Source of the DNA: Streptomyces aureoverticillatus
GTDB taxonomy: Bacteria; Actinomycetota; Actinomycetes; Streptomycetales; Streptomycetaceae
Reading direction: 5' to 3'
Length of the DNA: 64,000 nt
NCBI RefSeq assembly: GCF_014649395.1
Contig: NZ_BMSY01000006.1
Location: 248,001-312,000, forward strand
Every line of letters starts with the position of its first letter. The first letter of the stretch is position 1. Shown here piece after piece: positions 1 to 8,674 of the stretch. Both the position numbers and the translations under genes were made by a program. Under the pieces are notes generated by a model. That model was not told the DNA's origin. It was given only the letters and a program-made list of their open reading frames with translations, and did not search any database.

Positions 1-336
1 CGGCCCATGGCAATCGGCAGCGGCCACCGCTACCGCTACCGCTGTGGGCGTGGCCCGACTGCTGCCGTTCCCGCTGTGGGCAATCGTCCCGCAGGGCGAG
101 TGGGGCATCCCCTGCTCGAGCGAAGCCGAGAGCTTGGGGAAGGGTGGGCACAGCCCAGGCCGACGGCACGTCCAAGTCCGGCCCCGGCCCCGCCCGCTCG
201 CCCAGGCGGCGACCACCCATCAGGCCCCCCGCCAAGGGGACCCGGCGCCGCCCCCGTCCCAGGGGCCCCGCCCATCTGCCCCACCCCGCCCCGGGGTCCA
301 GCGGCGCCCCACGCCCAAGGGCCCCCGACCCCGGGG
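1..336. other. C-rich non-coding stretch with a diverged repeat copy
   Basis: No convincing gene was found in either direction: the open frames are featureless Pro/Arg/Gly-rich translations of C-rich DNA. At about 74-157 the sequence (TGTGGGCA, then CGTCCCGCAGGGCGAG, later GTGGGCACAGCC) resembles the hairpin repeat at 6848-6892 but is less symmetric and is interrupted. The stretch lies downstream of the minus-strand regulator gene, so it may hold its 3' end. I saw no clear terminator. Confidence 0.4.
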
Positions 337-1563
337 TCACCCCACCCCGCCAAGTCCCGGCGACAGCCGATACGCATCGAGGGCCAACGTCATCTCGATC
401 AGATCCCGCGGCCGCGCCAGCGACCGCGACGTGAGCTGTTCCAGCCGCCGCAGCCGGTTGAAGACGGTGTTCCGGTGGCAGTACAGCCGCCCCGCGGCCC
501 GCCCCGCCGACCCCTCGCAGTCCAGCCACGCGTCCAACGTGTCCAGCAGCACCGCCCGGTCCCCGGGCTCCAGGGCCAGCAACGCGCCGAACACATCCGC
601 CACCAGGCGCCCCGCCAGCTCCGGCTGGCCCACCACGAGAGCCGTCGGCATCCGCCGGTCGAACCGCACCACACCCCCGGTGTCCGCCGGACACGTCCGC
701 AGCGCCAGCTCCGCGAGCCGCCGCGCCTGCCCCAGCTCGGCGAGACCGCCCACGACGGGACTGATCCCCCCGGCCCCCGACCCCGCCCCCACCCCGAGCC
801 GGTCAAGGAGTGCCACAAGCCCGTCGAGACCCGCCTCCGCCCCGAGCGCCACCACCCCCACCTCGCAGTCCGTCCGCATCCGCCAGACGAACCGGAACCC
901 CGCCTCCTGCACCCGCCGGTGCGGCGCGTCCCGCCCACCGCGCCGCTCCACCCGCAGCACCACCACCGCGTACGGCCCCCGCTCCGGCAGATCGAGACCC
1001 GCCGCCGCCCGCGCCGCGAGCCCCGGCTCGCTCTGCCCCTCAAGGAGCGCGTCGAGCAACGCCTGCGCCCGCTCGTCGGTGCGCCGCCGCAGCTCCAGCT
1101 CCGTCTCCCGGTACGCGTCCGACGCCGTCACCGCCTGCGCGTCCACCGCCGACCACACCAGCGTCGCCGACCGCATCAGCGCCGCGAGCCGCTCCGGATC
1201 ACCGCCCGACGCCCCTTCGAGCAGCGCGTCCCACACCAGGTAGCCCGCGTTCCGGTACGAGTGCACCAGCAGGTCCAGCGGCAGCCCCTGCCCGGCCCGT
1301 CGCCGCCCGGACTCCCGCGCGTACTCCAGGTCGCGGCGCGGCGACTCACGCGGCGCCGTGATCGTCTCGATGCCGATCCGGATCGCCTCCTCCGCCTCCC
1401 GCCAGTGCTGGTCGTACGGCAGCACCCGGTCGTACGCGGGGGAGTGCTCGGCGAGTTGGCGCAGGTGCTCGTCGACCAGCTCCGGAATCCGCGGCAGCAG
1501 CGCCACGCACGCCTCCTTGAGCAGTTTCCAGTCGTGCCCGGTGCGTCGTGTGCGCCCGCCCAT
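337..1563 (-). CDS. PucR/CdaR-family transcriptional regulator
   Basis: A 408-residue regulator. The N-terminal ~150 residues look like an RsbR-N-type helical sensor (DEHLRQLAEHSPAY, RQ-rich helices). The middle (~165-290) resembles the degenerate GGDEF-like domain of CdaR/PucR proteins. The C-terminus (~340-400) carries the PucR helix-turn-helix, with the signature CHRNTVFNRLRRLEQL. The ATG at 1563 is chosen because a GAGAGG-type ribosome site precedes it; the longer frame upstream is low-complexity. It is divergent from the liv-like operon (215 bp between starts), so it probably controls that importer. Family members usually activate or repress metabolite-uptake or catabolic genes; the ligand is unknown. 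Confidence 0.85.
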   Translation of the reverse strand: MGGRTRRTGHDWKLLKEACVALLPRIPELVDEHLRQLAEHSPAYDRVLPYDQHWREAEEAIRIGIETITAPRESPRRDLEYARESGRRRAGQGLPLDLLVHSYRNAGYLVWDALLEGASGGDPERLAALMRSATLVWSAVDAQAVTASDAYRETELELRRRTDERAQALLDALLEGQSEPGLAARAAAGLDLPERGPYAVVVLRVERRGGRDAPHRRVQEAGFRFVWRMRTDCEVGVVALGAEAGLDGLVALLDRLGVGAGSGAGGISPVVGGLAELGQARRLAELALRTCPADTGGVVRFDRRMPTALVVGQPELAGRLVADVFGALLALEPGDRAVLLDTLDAWLDCEGSAGRAAGRLYCHRNTVFNRLRRLEQLTSRSLARPRDLIEMTLALDAYRLSPGLGGVG

Positions 1564-1656
1564 GCCCCGCCTCTCCCGCTCGTCGCCGTGAGCCGCGTGC
1601 CTGTGCGGAGGATGCCACCGGCCACCCGCCCCCGGCAGCACCCCGGCGCGCGGTGC

Positions 1657-1670
1657 TGTGCCGGTGCACA
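1657..1670. promoter_or_regulatory. Candidate operator TGTGC-N4-GCACA
   Basis: Perfect 5-bp inverted repeat TGTGCCGGTGCACA in the divergent intergenic region between the PucR-type regulator and the liv-like operon, roughly centred between the two start codons. Its position suits a site for the regulator acting on both directions. The function is inferred only from symmetry and location. Confidence 0.35.
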
Positions 1671-1777
1671 ACGCCCGACCGCCACCGCTGGGCCCCGGCA
1701 GCGTTTCGCCCGCCGCCCGTGGACGCCCGCCCGGCACGGTGCTGAAGTGAACGCCACGCCGCGGAAGGAGGTGCGAA

Positions 1778-2635
1778 ATGGCCGATTCCGACCACCACAC
1801 CGACCAGAGTCCCCACGCCGAGCGGGCCCACCACACCCTCACCGTCCGCGACGCCTGCGTCGGCTACGGCCCCGTCCGCGCCCTCCGGCACGTCAGCCTC
1901 GACGTGCCCGACGGCGCCGTCGTCGCCGTGCTCGGCGGCAACGGCGCCGGCAAGTCCACGCTGCTGCGCGCCGTGTCCCGCACCCTCTCCTTCCACGGCG
2001 GCTCCCTGACCTCCGGCACCCTCCGCTTCGCGGGCCGCCGCGTCGACGGGCTCAGGCCCGAGCGCGTCGTGGCCGCCGGGATCTCCCAAGTGCCCGAGGG
2101 CAGGCGGGTGTTCGCCCGGATGACGGTCGCCGACAACCTGCGCGCGGGCGCCCTCGGCTCCACCGGCTCCCGCGCCGCCAAGGCGCGCGCCCTCGCCCGC
2201 GTCCACGACCTGTTCCCCGTCCTCGCCGACCGCGCGGGCCAGCGCGCGGGCCTGCTCTCCGGCGGCGAACAGCAGATGCTCGCCGTCGCCCGCGCCCTGA
2301 TGGCCGCACCCCGGCTGCTCCTGCTCGACGAGCCGTCCCTGGGCCTCGCCCCGCTGATGGCCGCCCGCATCGCCGACACGATCCGCGAGATCAACGCCCA
2401 GGGCACCTCGGTCCTCCTCGTCGAGCAGAACGCCGCCCTCGCGCTGCGCCTGGCCTCGTACGCGTACGTCCTCGACGTCGGCGAAGTCGCCCTCGCGGGC
2501 CCCGCCGCCGAACTCGCCGCCTCCGACGAGGTGCGCCGCCGCTACCTCGGCGTGGTCGACGAGACCGCGGCCGCCGACGCGACCCGCGCCCTCGACACCC
2601 CGCCGAGCCTGCGCCGCTGGGAGGCCGACCGATGA
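1778..2635 (+). CDS. livF: Branched-chain amino-acid-type ABC transporter ATPase (LivF-like)
   Basis: A 285-residue cytoplasmic ATPase of an importer of the hydrophobic amino acid family (HAAT). Walker A is GGNGAGKST (residues ~53-61), the signature is LSGGEQQ, and Walker B is LLLLDEPSLGLAP, followed by an H-loop-region VEQN typical of LivF. An AAGGAGGTG ribosome site lies 4 bases before the ATG. It is the first gene of a five-gene operon and overlaps the next by ATGA. Having the ATPases lead the operon is the reverse of the classical livJ-H-M-G-F order. The substrate (amino acid, amide, urea or nucleobase) cannot be told from sequence. Confidence 0.9.
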   Translation: MADSDHHTDQSPHAERAHHTLTVRDACVGYGPVRALRHVSLDVPDGAVVAVLGGNGAGKSTLLRAVSRTLSFHGGSLTSGTLRFAGRRVDGLRPERVVAAGISQVPEGRRVFARMTVADNLRAGALGSTGSRAAKARALARVHDLFPVLADRAGQRAGLLSGGEQQMLAVARALMAAPRLLLLDEPSLGLAPLMAARIADTIREINAQGTSVLLVEQNAALALRLASYAYVLDVGEVALAGPAAELAASDEVRRRYLGVVDETAAADATRALDTPPSLRRWEADR

Positions 2636-3477
2636 CCCCGCCCCACGACGACGGTGCCCCGCCCCCCGAGGACGACGGCACACCACCGCGCGGCCCCGGC
2701 GACGTACCGCCCCTGACGATCCGCGACCTCACCGTCCGCTTCGCCGGTCTCACCGCTCTCGACGCGGTGTCCCTCACCGTCGAACCCGGCACCGTGCATG
2801 CCGTCATCGGGCCCAACGGCGCGGGCAAGTCCACCTGCTTCAACGTCCTGTCCGGCGTCTACCGCGCCACCTCCGGCAGCGTCCGCTTCGGACGGCACGA
2901 ACTCACCGGCATGCGCCCGCACCGCATCGCGGGCCTCGGCATCGCCCGCATCTTCCAGAACCTCGCCCTGCCGCCCCGCGCCACCGTCGCCGACAGCCTG
3001 CTCCTGGGCCGCCACCGGCTCACCCGCGCCGGTTTCCTCGGCGCCGGCCTGCGACTGCCGTCGGCCGCCCGCGAGGACCGGATCCACCGTGAACGCGTCC
3101 GCGAGATCGCCGCGTTCGTCGGCATCGAGGACCAACTCGGCCTGCCCGCGGGCGCCCTGCCGTACGGACAGCGGAAACTCGCCGAACTGGCCCGCGCCCT
3201 GTGCATGGAGCCCAGTCTTTTGCTCCTCGACGAGCCCGTGGCCGGGATGACCGCCGCCGAACGGCGCCGCACCGCCGCCGTCATCGCCGGCGTCCGCGAG
3301 GGCCTCGGCATCTCGATCGTCCTCGTCGAACACGACATGGGCGTGGTGATGCGGCTCGCCGACACGGTGACCGTGCTCGACTTCGGGCGCCGCATCGCGA
3401 GCGGCACCCCCGGCGACGTACAGAACGACCCCGCCGTCGTCCGCGCCTACCTGGGACAGGAGGCCGCCGGAGCATGA
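2632..3477 (+). CDS. livG: Branched-chain amino-acid-type ABC transporter ATPase (LivG-like)
   Basis: A 281-residue second ATPase subunit. After a ~25-residue Asp/Pro-rich head it shows Walker A IGPNGAGKST, the LivG-type degenerate signature LPYGQRKLAELARAL, Walker B LLLLDEPVAGM and the switch-region VEHDMGVVM. It pairs with the LivF-like subunit to power the two permeases encoded downstream. The ATG overlaps the upstream stop (ATGA), and the next gene again starts by a 4-base overlap, so translation is coupled along the operon. Confidence 0.9.
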   Translation: MTPPHDDGAPPPEDDGTPPRGPGDVPPLTIRDLTVRFAGLTALDAVSLTVEPGTVHAVIGPNGAGKSTCFNVLSGVYRATSGSVRFGRHELTGMRPHRIAGLGIARIFQNLALPPRATVADSLLLGRHRLTRAGFLGAGLRLPSAAREDRIHRERVREIAAFVGIEDQLGLPAGALPYGQRKLAELARALCMEPSLLLLDEPVAGMTAAERRRTAAVIAGVREGLGISIVLVEHDMGVVMRLADTVTVLDFGRRIASGTPGDVQNDPAVVRAYLGQEAAGA

Positions 3478-4364
3478 GCACCTTCGCCGAACTCCTCCTC
3501 AACGGCCTGTCCCTCGGCTCCGTCTACGCCCTCATCGCGCTCGGCTTCGTCGTGATCTTCCGCGCCACCGAAGTCGTGAACTTCGCCCACGCGTCGCTGC
3601 TCCTCGCGGGCGGCTACATCACCGCCTCCCTCCACGACGACCTGGGCTTCTGGCCCGCCCTCGCCGTGGGCGTCGCGGGCGCCGCCGTCGTCGGCGCGGC
3701 CGTGGAGTTCTGCGTCATGCGGCGCTACCGCGGCCAGGACCACAGCGTCCTCGCCATCGTCACCATCGGCGTCGACATCCTGCTCACCACCGAACTCACC
3801 CGCCGCCTCGGCACGGACGTGCTGCCGCTCGGCGACCCGTGGGGCGACTCCGTCCTCACGGTCGGCTCCGTGTCCATCGCCCACACCCGCATCGCCGCGT
3901 TCGTCACCGCCGCGCTGCTCATCGGCGTCTTCCTGGCCGCGTTCCGCTACACCTCGTGGGGCGTCGCGATGCGGGCCGCCGCCGAGAGCCCGGAGACCGC
4001 CGCCCTGATGGGCGTGCGCCTCGGCCGGGTCTCCCTCGGCGCGTGGGCCGTCGCGGGCGCCCTCGCCGCCGTCGCCGCGCTGTTCCTCACCGTCTTCCCG
4101 ACCCCGGGCCTGGAACGCGCCACGTCCCTCGCCGCCCTCAAGGCCTTCCCGGCGGCGATCCTCGGCGGCCTCGACTCCACCACCGGCGCGCTCGTCGGCG
4201 GACTCGTCGTCGGCGTCACCGAATCCCTCGCCACCGGCTACCAGAGCGACCTCACCTTCCTCGGCCGCGGCCTCGGCGACCTCGCCCCCTACCTCGTCAT
4301 GACCGCGATCCTGCTCATCCGGCCCGCCGGACTCTTCGGCACCAAGGAGCTCGCCCGTGTCTGA
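3474..4364 (+). CDS. livH: ABC transporter permease (LivH-like)
   Basis: A 296-residue integral membrane permease. It opens with the typical LivH start ELLLNGLSLGSVYALIALGFVVIF, has about eight hydrophobic segments and contains the conserved GLVVGVTESLA-type region near the C-terminus (ILGGLDSTTGALVGG). It forms the membrane pore with the LivM-like protein. The ATG at 3474 overlaps the livG stop by 4 bases; the stop overlaps the next start by 8. Confidence 0.9.
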   Translation: MSTFAELLLNGLSLGSVYALIALGFVVIFRATEVVNFAHASLLLAGGYITASLHDDLGFWPALAVGVAGAAVVGAAVEFCVMRRYRGQDHSVLAIVTIGVDILLTTELTRRLGTDVLPLGDPWGDSVLTVGSVSIAHTRIAAFVTAALLIGVFLAAFRYTSWGVAMRAAAESPETAALMGVRLGRVSLGAWAVAGALAAVAALFLTVFPTPGLERATSLAALKAFPAAILGGLDSTTGALVGGLVVGVTESLATGYQSDLTFLGRGLGDLAPYLVMTAILLIRPAGLFGTKELARV

Positions 4365-5547
4365 GGTCCCCGTGTCCGAGACCCGCAGCCCCTCCGGCCG
4401 CCGCCACCCGAAGCGTCCGCGCCGCCTGATGCCTCCCCGCCGCCTGATGCGTCCTCGTGCCGTGAAGCGTCCTTCCGGACGGGTCGCAGCGCGTACGTTC
4501 CTCAAGCGCCCCCGCGCGTACGCCTGGGCGGCCGGAAGCGTCCTGTTGCTCGCCCTGCCCTTCTACCTCGACCGGTTCTGGCTCCAGGCGGGCCTGTTCG
4601 CGATGGCCGCCGCCATCGGCGCCATCGGCATCAACCTCCTCACCGGCGCCACCGGCCAGCTCTCCATGGGACACGCCTTCTTCCTCGCCGTGGGCGCGTA
4701 CGGATACTGCGTGTTCGCCGGCGAGGGCGACGGGCTCACCGGGCTCGGCCTGCCCACCTGGCTCGCCGCCGTCCTCGCCGTGCTGCTCGCGGGCGCCGCC
4801 GGCGGCCTGTTCAGCCCCATCGCGGGCCGCCTGCGCGGCGCCTACCTCGGCATCGCCACGCTCGCGCTGATCTTCATCGGTCAACACGTCCTGTTCAACG
4901 CCGGTGACCTGACGGGCGGCTCCAACGGCCGCGCCGTGCCACCCCTGAGCCTCTTCGGGCTCACCTTCGACGACCGCGAAGTCGTCGTCGCCGCCGTGCC
5001 CTTCGGCTCCGCCGAGAAGCTCTGGTACGCGGGGCTCGTACTGCTCCTCGGCTGCGGTCTCTTCGCCCGCGGGGTGCTGCGCGGGCGGCCCGGCCGCGCC
5101 CTCAACGCCATCCGTGACCACCGCGTCGCCGCCGGCGTCCTCGGCGTGCCCGTCGCCCGCTACCGGGCCGGTGTGTTCGTCCTGTCGTCGATGTACGCCG
5201 GGCTCGCGGGCGTCCTGCTGGCGCTGGTCTTCCAGCGCACCGTGCCCGACTACTTCGGCATGACGCTGTCCCTGGAGTACCTCGCCATGATCGTCATCGG
5301 CGGGCTCGGCTCCGTCGCGGGGGCGGTCGCCGGCGCCTTCCTCGTCTCGCTCCTGCCCCAGCTGCTCACCCGCTACAGCGAGGCGCTGCACCTGGTCTCC
5401 GCGCCCGGCACCGGCGGCATCGCGCCGGGCGAGGCGTCCCGGTACCTGTACGGCGCCGCCGTCGTCGCGGTGGTGCTCTTCCTGCCCGGCGGCCTCATCA
5501 GCGTCGCCGCCCGGCGCCCACGGTCCATCCCAGGGGAGGAAGCATGA
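4357..5547 (+). CDS. livM: ABC transporter permease (LivM-like)
   Basis: A 396-residue second permease. The GTG start is inside the end of livH. A basic, Pro/Arg-rich head of ~50 residues precedes the membrane part. The LivM hallmarks GINLLTGATGQLSMGHAFFLAVGAYGY and RAIRDHRVAAGVLGVPVARYRAGVFVLSS-like blocks are present, with the C-terminal IVIGGLGSVAGAVAGA. The basic head is longer than usual, and its real start could be a few codons later. It ends in an ATGA overlap with the binding-protein gene. Confidence 0.9.
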   Translation: MSEVPVSETRSPSGRRHPKRPRRLMPPRRLMRPRAVKRPSGRVAARTFLKRPRAYAWAAGSVLLLALPFYLDRFWLQAGLFAMAAAIGAIGINLLTGATGQLSMGHAFFLAVGAYGYCVFAGEGDGLTGLGLPTWLAAVLAVLLAGAAGGLFSPIAGRLRGAYLGIATLALIFIGQHVLFNAGDLTGGSNGRAVPPLSLFGLTFDDREVVVAAVPFGSAEKLWYAGLVLLLGCGLFARGVLRGRPGRALNAIRDHRVAAGVLGVPVARYRAGVFVLSSMYAGLAGVLLALVFQRTVPDYFGMTLSLEYLAMIVIGGLGSVAGAVAGAFLVSLLPQLLTRYSEALHLVSAPGTGGIAPGEASRYLYGAAVVAVVLFLPGGLISVAARRPRSIPGEEA

Positions 5548-6815
5548 CTCCAATGACCCGCGCCACGGCCGTCGTCACCGCGCTCGCCGCGGCGCTGGCG
5601 CTCACCGCCTGCAGCTCCAAGGCCAAGTCCGACAACGACAGCGACAACGGGGGAGGCGACGCCAAGGGCGTGAAGACGGGCGACGGCATCTCCGGCAAGA
5701 CCATCACTCTCGGCGCCCTCACCGACATGACCGGCGTCTACGCCACGCTCGGCAAGAGCGTCACCCAGGCCCAGCAGCTGTACGTCAAGCAGGTCAACGC
5801 CGCCGGCGGCATCTGCGGCCACCGCCTGAAACTCCAGGTGCGCGACCACGGCTACGACCCGCAGAAGGCCGTCGCCGCGTACACCGAACTGGAGCCGGAC
5901 GTCCTCGGCTACGCCCAGTTCATCGGCTCCCCCTTCGTGGCCGCCGTCAAGGACCGCGTCGACGGCCAGGACAAGGGCCTCGTGCTGCCGCAGGCCTGGT
6001 CGGCGAATCTCCTCGGCAGCCCCTATGTACGCGTCATCGGATCGACGTACGACATCGAGACCATCAACGCCATCGACTTCCTGATGAAGGAGAAGGGCCT
6101 GAAGAAGGGCGACAAGCTCGGCCATGTCTACTTCGAGGGCGACTACGGGGAGAACGCGCTCAAGGGCTCGCGGCACATGGCGGAGAAGTCCGGCCTGAGC
6201 GTCGTCGAGCAGAAGATCAAGCCCACCGACAACGACATGACGGCCCAGGTCGCCGCCCTGAAGAAGGCCGGCGTCGACGCCGTCGTGATCAGCGCGGGCC
6301 CGCGGCAGGCCGCCTCCCTGGTGGGCGTCGCCGCCGCGACCAAGCTCGACGTGCCGGTCATCGGCAACAACTCGGCGTTCGCCCCGCAGCTCCTCGGCAC
6401 GCAGGCGGGCCCCGCCCTGACGAAGAACTACTACGTCGCCTCGCCCACCCTGCCCATCGGCGCCGCCACCCCCGCCGCGAAGAAGCTGGTCGCCGACTAC
6501 CGGAAGGCCCACCCCAAGGACGCCCTGGACAACGGCGTCGTCGCCGGCTGGACGGCGGCCTCGGTCTTCGGCGAGGCCCTGAAGAAGGCCTGCGCCGCCA
6601 AGGACCTCACCCGCGAGGGCGTCGACAAGGCCCTGCTGACCATCGACGCGTACGACGCGGGCTTCGGCGCCCGCCAGAACTTCACGGACCCCAAGGCCCC
6701 CTCCTCCAAGGAGACCGCCATCCTGAAGCCCGACAAGTCGGCGACGGGCGGAATGACGGTGGAACGGGAGCCGGGCGCCTCGAAGGAGGCGCGGGCGTAC
6801 ACGCCGGGTTCCTAG
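5544..6815 (+). CDS. livJ: Substrate-binding lipoprotein of the liv-like importer
   Basis: A 423-residue periplasmic-binding-protein type I protein anchored outside the membrane. It has a short signal peptide ending in the lipobox LTAC (Cys ~26), an acidic/Ser-rich linker, then the Leu/Ile/Val-binding fold, beginning with GKTITLGALTDMTGVYATLGKS and containing VYFEGDYGENALKG. It is last in the operon, unlike classical liv operons. Two hairpins follow it, the second a strong terminator. The ligand is not predictable from sequence. Confidence 0.88.
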   Translation: MTPMTRATAVVTALAAALALTACSSKAKSDNDSDNGGGDAKGVKTGDGISGKTITLGALTDMTGVYATLGKSVTQAQQLYVKQVNAAGGICGHRLKLQVRDHGYDPQKAVAAYTELEPDVLGYAQFIGSPFVAAVKDRVDGQDKGLVLPQAWSANLLGSPYVRVIGSTYDIETINAIDFLMKEKGLKKGDKLGHVYFEGDYGENALKGSRHMAEKSGLSVVEQKIKPTDNDMTAQVAALKKAGVDAVVISAGPRQAASLVGVAAATKLDVPVIGNNSAFAPQLLGTQAGPALTKNYYVASPTLPIGAATPAAKKLVADYRKAHPKDALDNGVVAGWTAASVFGEALKKACAAKDLTREGVDKALLTIDAYDAGFGARQNFTDPKAPSSKETAILKPDKSATGGMTVEREPGASKEARAYTPGS

Positions 6816-6847
6816 CACGGACAGCAGCGTGAAGAGGGCCCGCTCCG

Positions 6848-6892
6848 CGTTGTGGGCAGGCGTTCCGCATGGCGGAACGGGTGGGCACAACG
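6848..6892. repeat. Hairpin-forming intergenic repeat
   Basis: A 45-bp element with outer arms CGTTGTG/CACAACG and an inner perfect stem CGTTCCGC-ATG-GCGGAACG (6861-6879). It lies 32 bp after the binding-lipoprotein stop codon. A diverged relative is seen at about 74-157. It may act as part of the operon's 3' end or be a dispersed Streptomyces intergenic repeat. Confidence 0.5.
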
Positions 6893-6936
6893 CCCCCGGC
6901 GCCGGGTACCGGAATGTGGACATCCACCACGCCAAA

Positions 6937-6967
6937 GGGGGCCTGGACCGATCCGGTCCAGGCCCCC
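6937..6967. terminator. Strong bidirectional terminator
   Basis: Perfect 14-bp stem GGGGGCCTGGACCG with a 3-base loop and complement CGGTCCAGGCCCCC, between the convergent liv-like operon and pssA. An AAA run precedes it and a CT-rich stretch follows, so it can stop transcription from both sides. Confidence 0.8.
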
Positions 6968-6988
6968 TCAGGCACCGTTCAAGCGCCG

Positions 6989-7849
6989 CTACGGCACCTG
7001 CGTCGCCCGCGCCTCGCGCCGGTTGTCCCGGAAGTTGTTCACCCGGCGAGCCGTGGCGAACAGCGGGATCACCGCGCCGAGCACCAGCTGCAGCGCGCAG
7101 CCGGTCTGGAGCAGCAGCTGGCCACCGGGGGCGTCGAAGGCCCAGGCGGCGAGCAGCCCCATCGCGGCGACGATCCAGGCGAGCATGGCCACCGCGAGCG
7201 GTCCGCGCGGCTTGGGGTACTCGACCCGGCTCACCATCAGCCAGGCGGTGCCGATGATGGCGAGGAGCGTGGCCACGAAGGGCAGCTCCAGGAGCACGAT
7301 CGAGACCACGGTCAGCGCGCCGAACGGCGACGGCATGCCTTGGAACACCCCGTCACGCAGGGTCACGCAGGAGAATCTCGCAAGCCGCAGCACCACCGCC
7401 AGGAGCACCACGATCGCCCCGACCGCCGCGACCCGCTGATGCGCGCCCTCGCCGACCACGCCGTACACGAGCACGAAGTAGGCGGGGGCCAGGCCGAAGC
7501 TGATCAGGTCGGAGAGGTTGTCCAGCTCCGCACCCATCGGCGACGACCGCAGCTTGCGGGCCACGAGGCCGTCGAAGAGGTCGAAGACCGCGGCGCACAG
7601 CATCAGGATCACGGCCGTGGCGGCGCTGTTGCGCGCCATGCCCGACTGGTCACCCGTGAGGTGCGGGATGAGGATGCCCGTGGTGGTGAAGTACACCGCC
7701 ATGAAGCCGCACGTGGCGTTGCCCAGCGTGAGCGTGTCCGCTATCGACAGGCGCAGCGAGAGCGGCATGTCCTCTTCGGTGTCGTCCACCGCGGAGTCGA
7801 CGGCCTCGGGCACCCAGGTCGCAGGTGTCTCGGGATCAGTCACGGTCAA
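6989..7849 (-). CDS. pssA: CDP-diacylglycerol--serine O-phosphatidyltransferase
   Basis: A 286-residue membrane enzyme that makes phosphatidylserine from CDP-diacylglycerol and L-serine. The CDP-alcohol phosphotransferase motif D-G-x2-A-R-x8-G-x3-D-x3-D is complete (DGLVARKLRSSPMG, then AELD and NLSD). About six to eight hydrophobic segments are visible. The longest start is a TTG at 7849; a GTG at 7843 is an alternative. It overlaps the end of psd by 14 bases, so product and next enzyme are co-expressed. Confidence 0.92.
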   Translation of the reverse strand: MTVTDPETPATWVPEAVDSAVDDTEEDMPLSLRLSIADTLTLGNATCGFMAVYFTTTGILIPHLTGDQSGMARNSAATAVILMLCAAVFDLFDGLVARKLRSSPMGAELDNLSDLISFGLAPAYFVLVYGVVGEGAHQRVAAVGAIVVLLAVVLRLARFSCVTLRDGVFQGMPSPFGALTVVSIVLLELPFVATLLAIIGTAWLMVSRVEYPKPRGPLAVAMLAWIVAAMGLLAAWAFDAPGGQLLLQTGCALQLVLGAVIPLFATARRVNNFRDNRREARATQVP

Positions 7850-8492
7850 TGCGGGTCACCCCAGCCACGGTCTTCTGCCCCACCTCGACGTCCACCTCGA
7901 CGCCCTCCGGCAGGTAGATGTCGACGCGCGAGCCGAAGCGGATCAGACCGATGCGCTCGCCCTGCTCCACCTTCGTGCCCTGCGGCACGTAGGGCACGAT
8001 GCGCCGGGCGACGGCACCCGCGATCTGGATCATCTCGATGTCGCCGAGCTCCGTGTCGAAGTGCCAGACAACGCGCTCGTTGTTCTCGCTCTCCTTGTTG
8101 AACGCCGGGACGAAACCGCCCGGGATGTGCTCGACGGACGTCACCGTGCCGGCCAGCGGCGCGCGGTTGACGTGGACGTTCAGGGGACTCATGAAGATCG
8201 CGACGCGGGTGCGTCCGTCCTTCCACGGCATGATGCTCTGTACGACACCGTCGGCCGGCGAGATGACCCGGCCCCGGGTGATCTCGCGCTCGGGGTCGCG
8301 GAAGAACCACAGCATGCCCGCCGCGAGCGCGGTGGTGGGCACGGCGATCGCGGCCGCGCCCTTGGAGCGGCGCGCCCTGGCCAGGCTGAGGGCCGCGGTG
8401 GCGACGGTCGGCAGGAGCCACGGCGATGCTCCGCGCGCGAGGCGTCCACCGGGGAAGCTGACGCGAGGTGCAGAGGTTTGGCTGTGGGGCAT
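7836..8492 (-). CDS. psd: Phosphatidylserine decarboxylase
   Basis: A 218-residue proenzyme of the short Psd type that decarboxylates phosphatidylserine to phosphatidylethanolamine. The self-cleavage site that yields the pyruvoyl group is the GS within IRFGSRVDIYLPEG near residue ~190. Upstream blocks FFRDPER, SPADGVV and MSPLNVHVNRAP are typical of the family. One N-terminal hydrophobic stretch anchors it. The ATG at 8492 is preceded by GAAGG. It lies upstream of pssA on the same transcript, giving a two-gene phospholipid operon. Confidence 0.92.
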   Translation of the reverse strand: MPHSQTSAPRVSFPGGRLARGASPWLLPTVATAALSLARARRSKGAAAIAVPTTALAAGMLWFFRDPEREITRGRVISPADGVVQSIMPWKDGRTRVAIFMSPLNVHVNRAPLAGTVTSVEHIPGGFVPAFNKESENNERVVWHFDTELGDIEMIQIAGAVARRIVPYVPQGTKVEQGERIGLIRFGSRVDIYLPEGVEVDVEVGQKTVAGVTRIDRD

Positions 8493-8620
8493 GGATGACC
8501 TTCGTAGCGGATGATGCCGCACTGCATACGGGGGGACGGCGGCTTTCCCGGGATCGTATCGGTTGCGAGCCACAACTGGGCAAGCCAGGAAGCCGAGTCG
8601 GCCGCCGGAGCGTGCTGACT

Positions 8621-8662
8621 GGGTGTGATCTTCTTCTCGAATAAATCTCGAAGAAATCACCC
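8621..8662 (-). terminator. Imperfect hairpin after the acyl-CoA dehydrogenase gene
   Basis: The outer GGGTG pairs with CACCC, and the inner TGAT and TTCTTCtCGA pair with TCGAAGAA and ATCA, leaving small bulges. It lies 12 bp beyond the stop codon of the last gene of the ethylmalonyl-CoA operon and before psd. No long U-tract follows, so termination is plausible rather than certain. The region is unusually AT-rich for this genome. Confidence 0.45.
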
Positions 8663-8674
8663 CAAGCCGGACAT

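Noticed and set aside
7..3477. Very long plus-strand reading frame across the regulator and ATPase genes
   Set aside because: It is the usual open shadow frame in high-GC DNA. Its N-terminal 870 codons are Arg/Pro-rich without any domain; only the last 281 are the real LivG-like gene.
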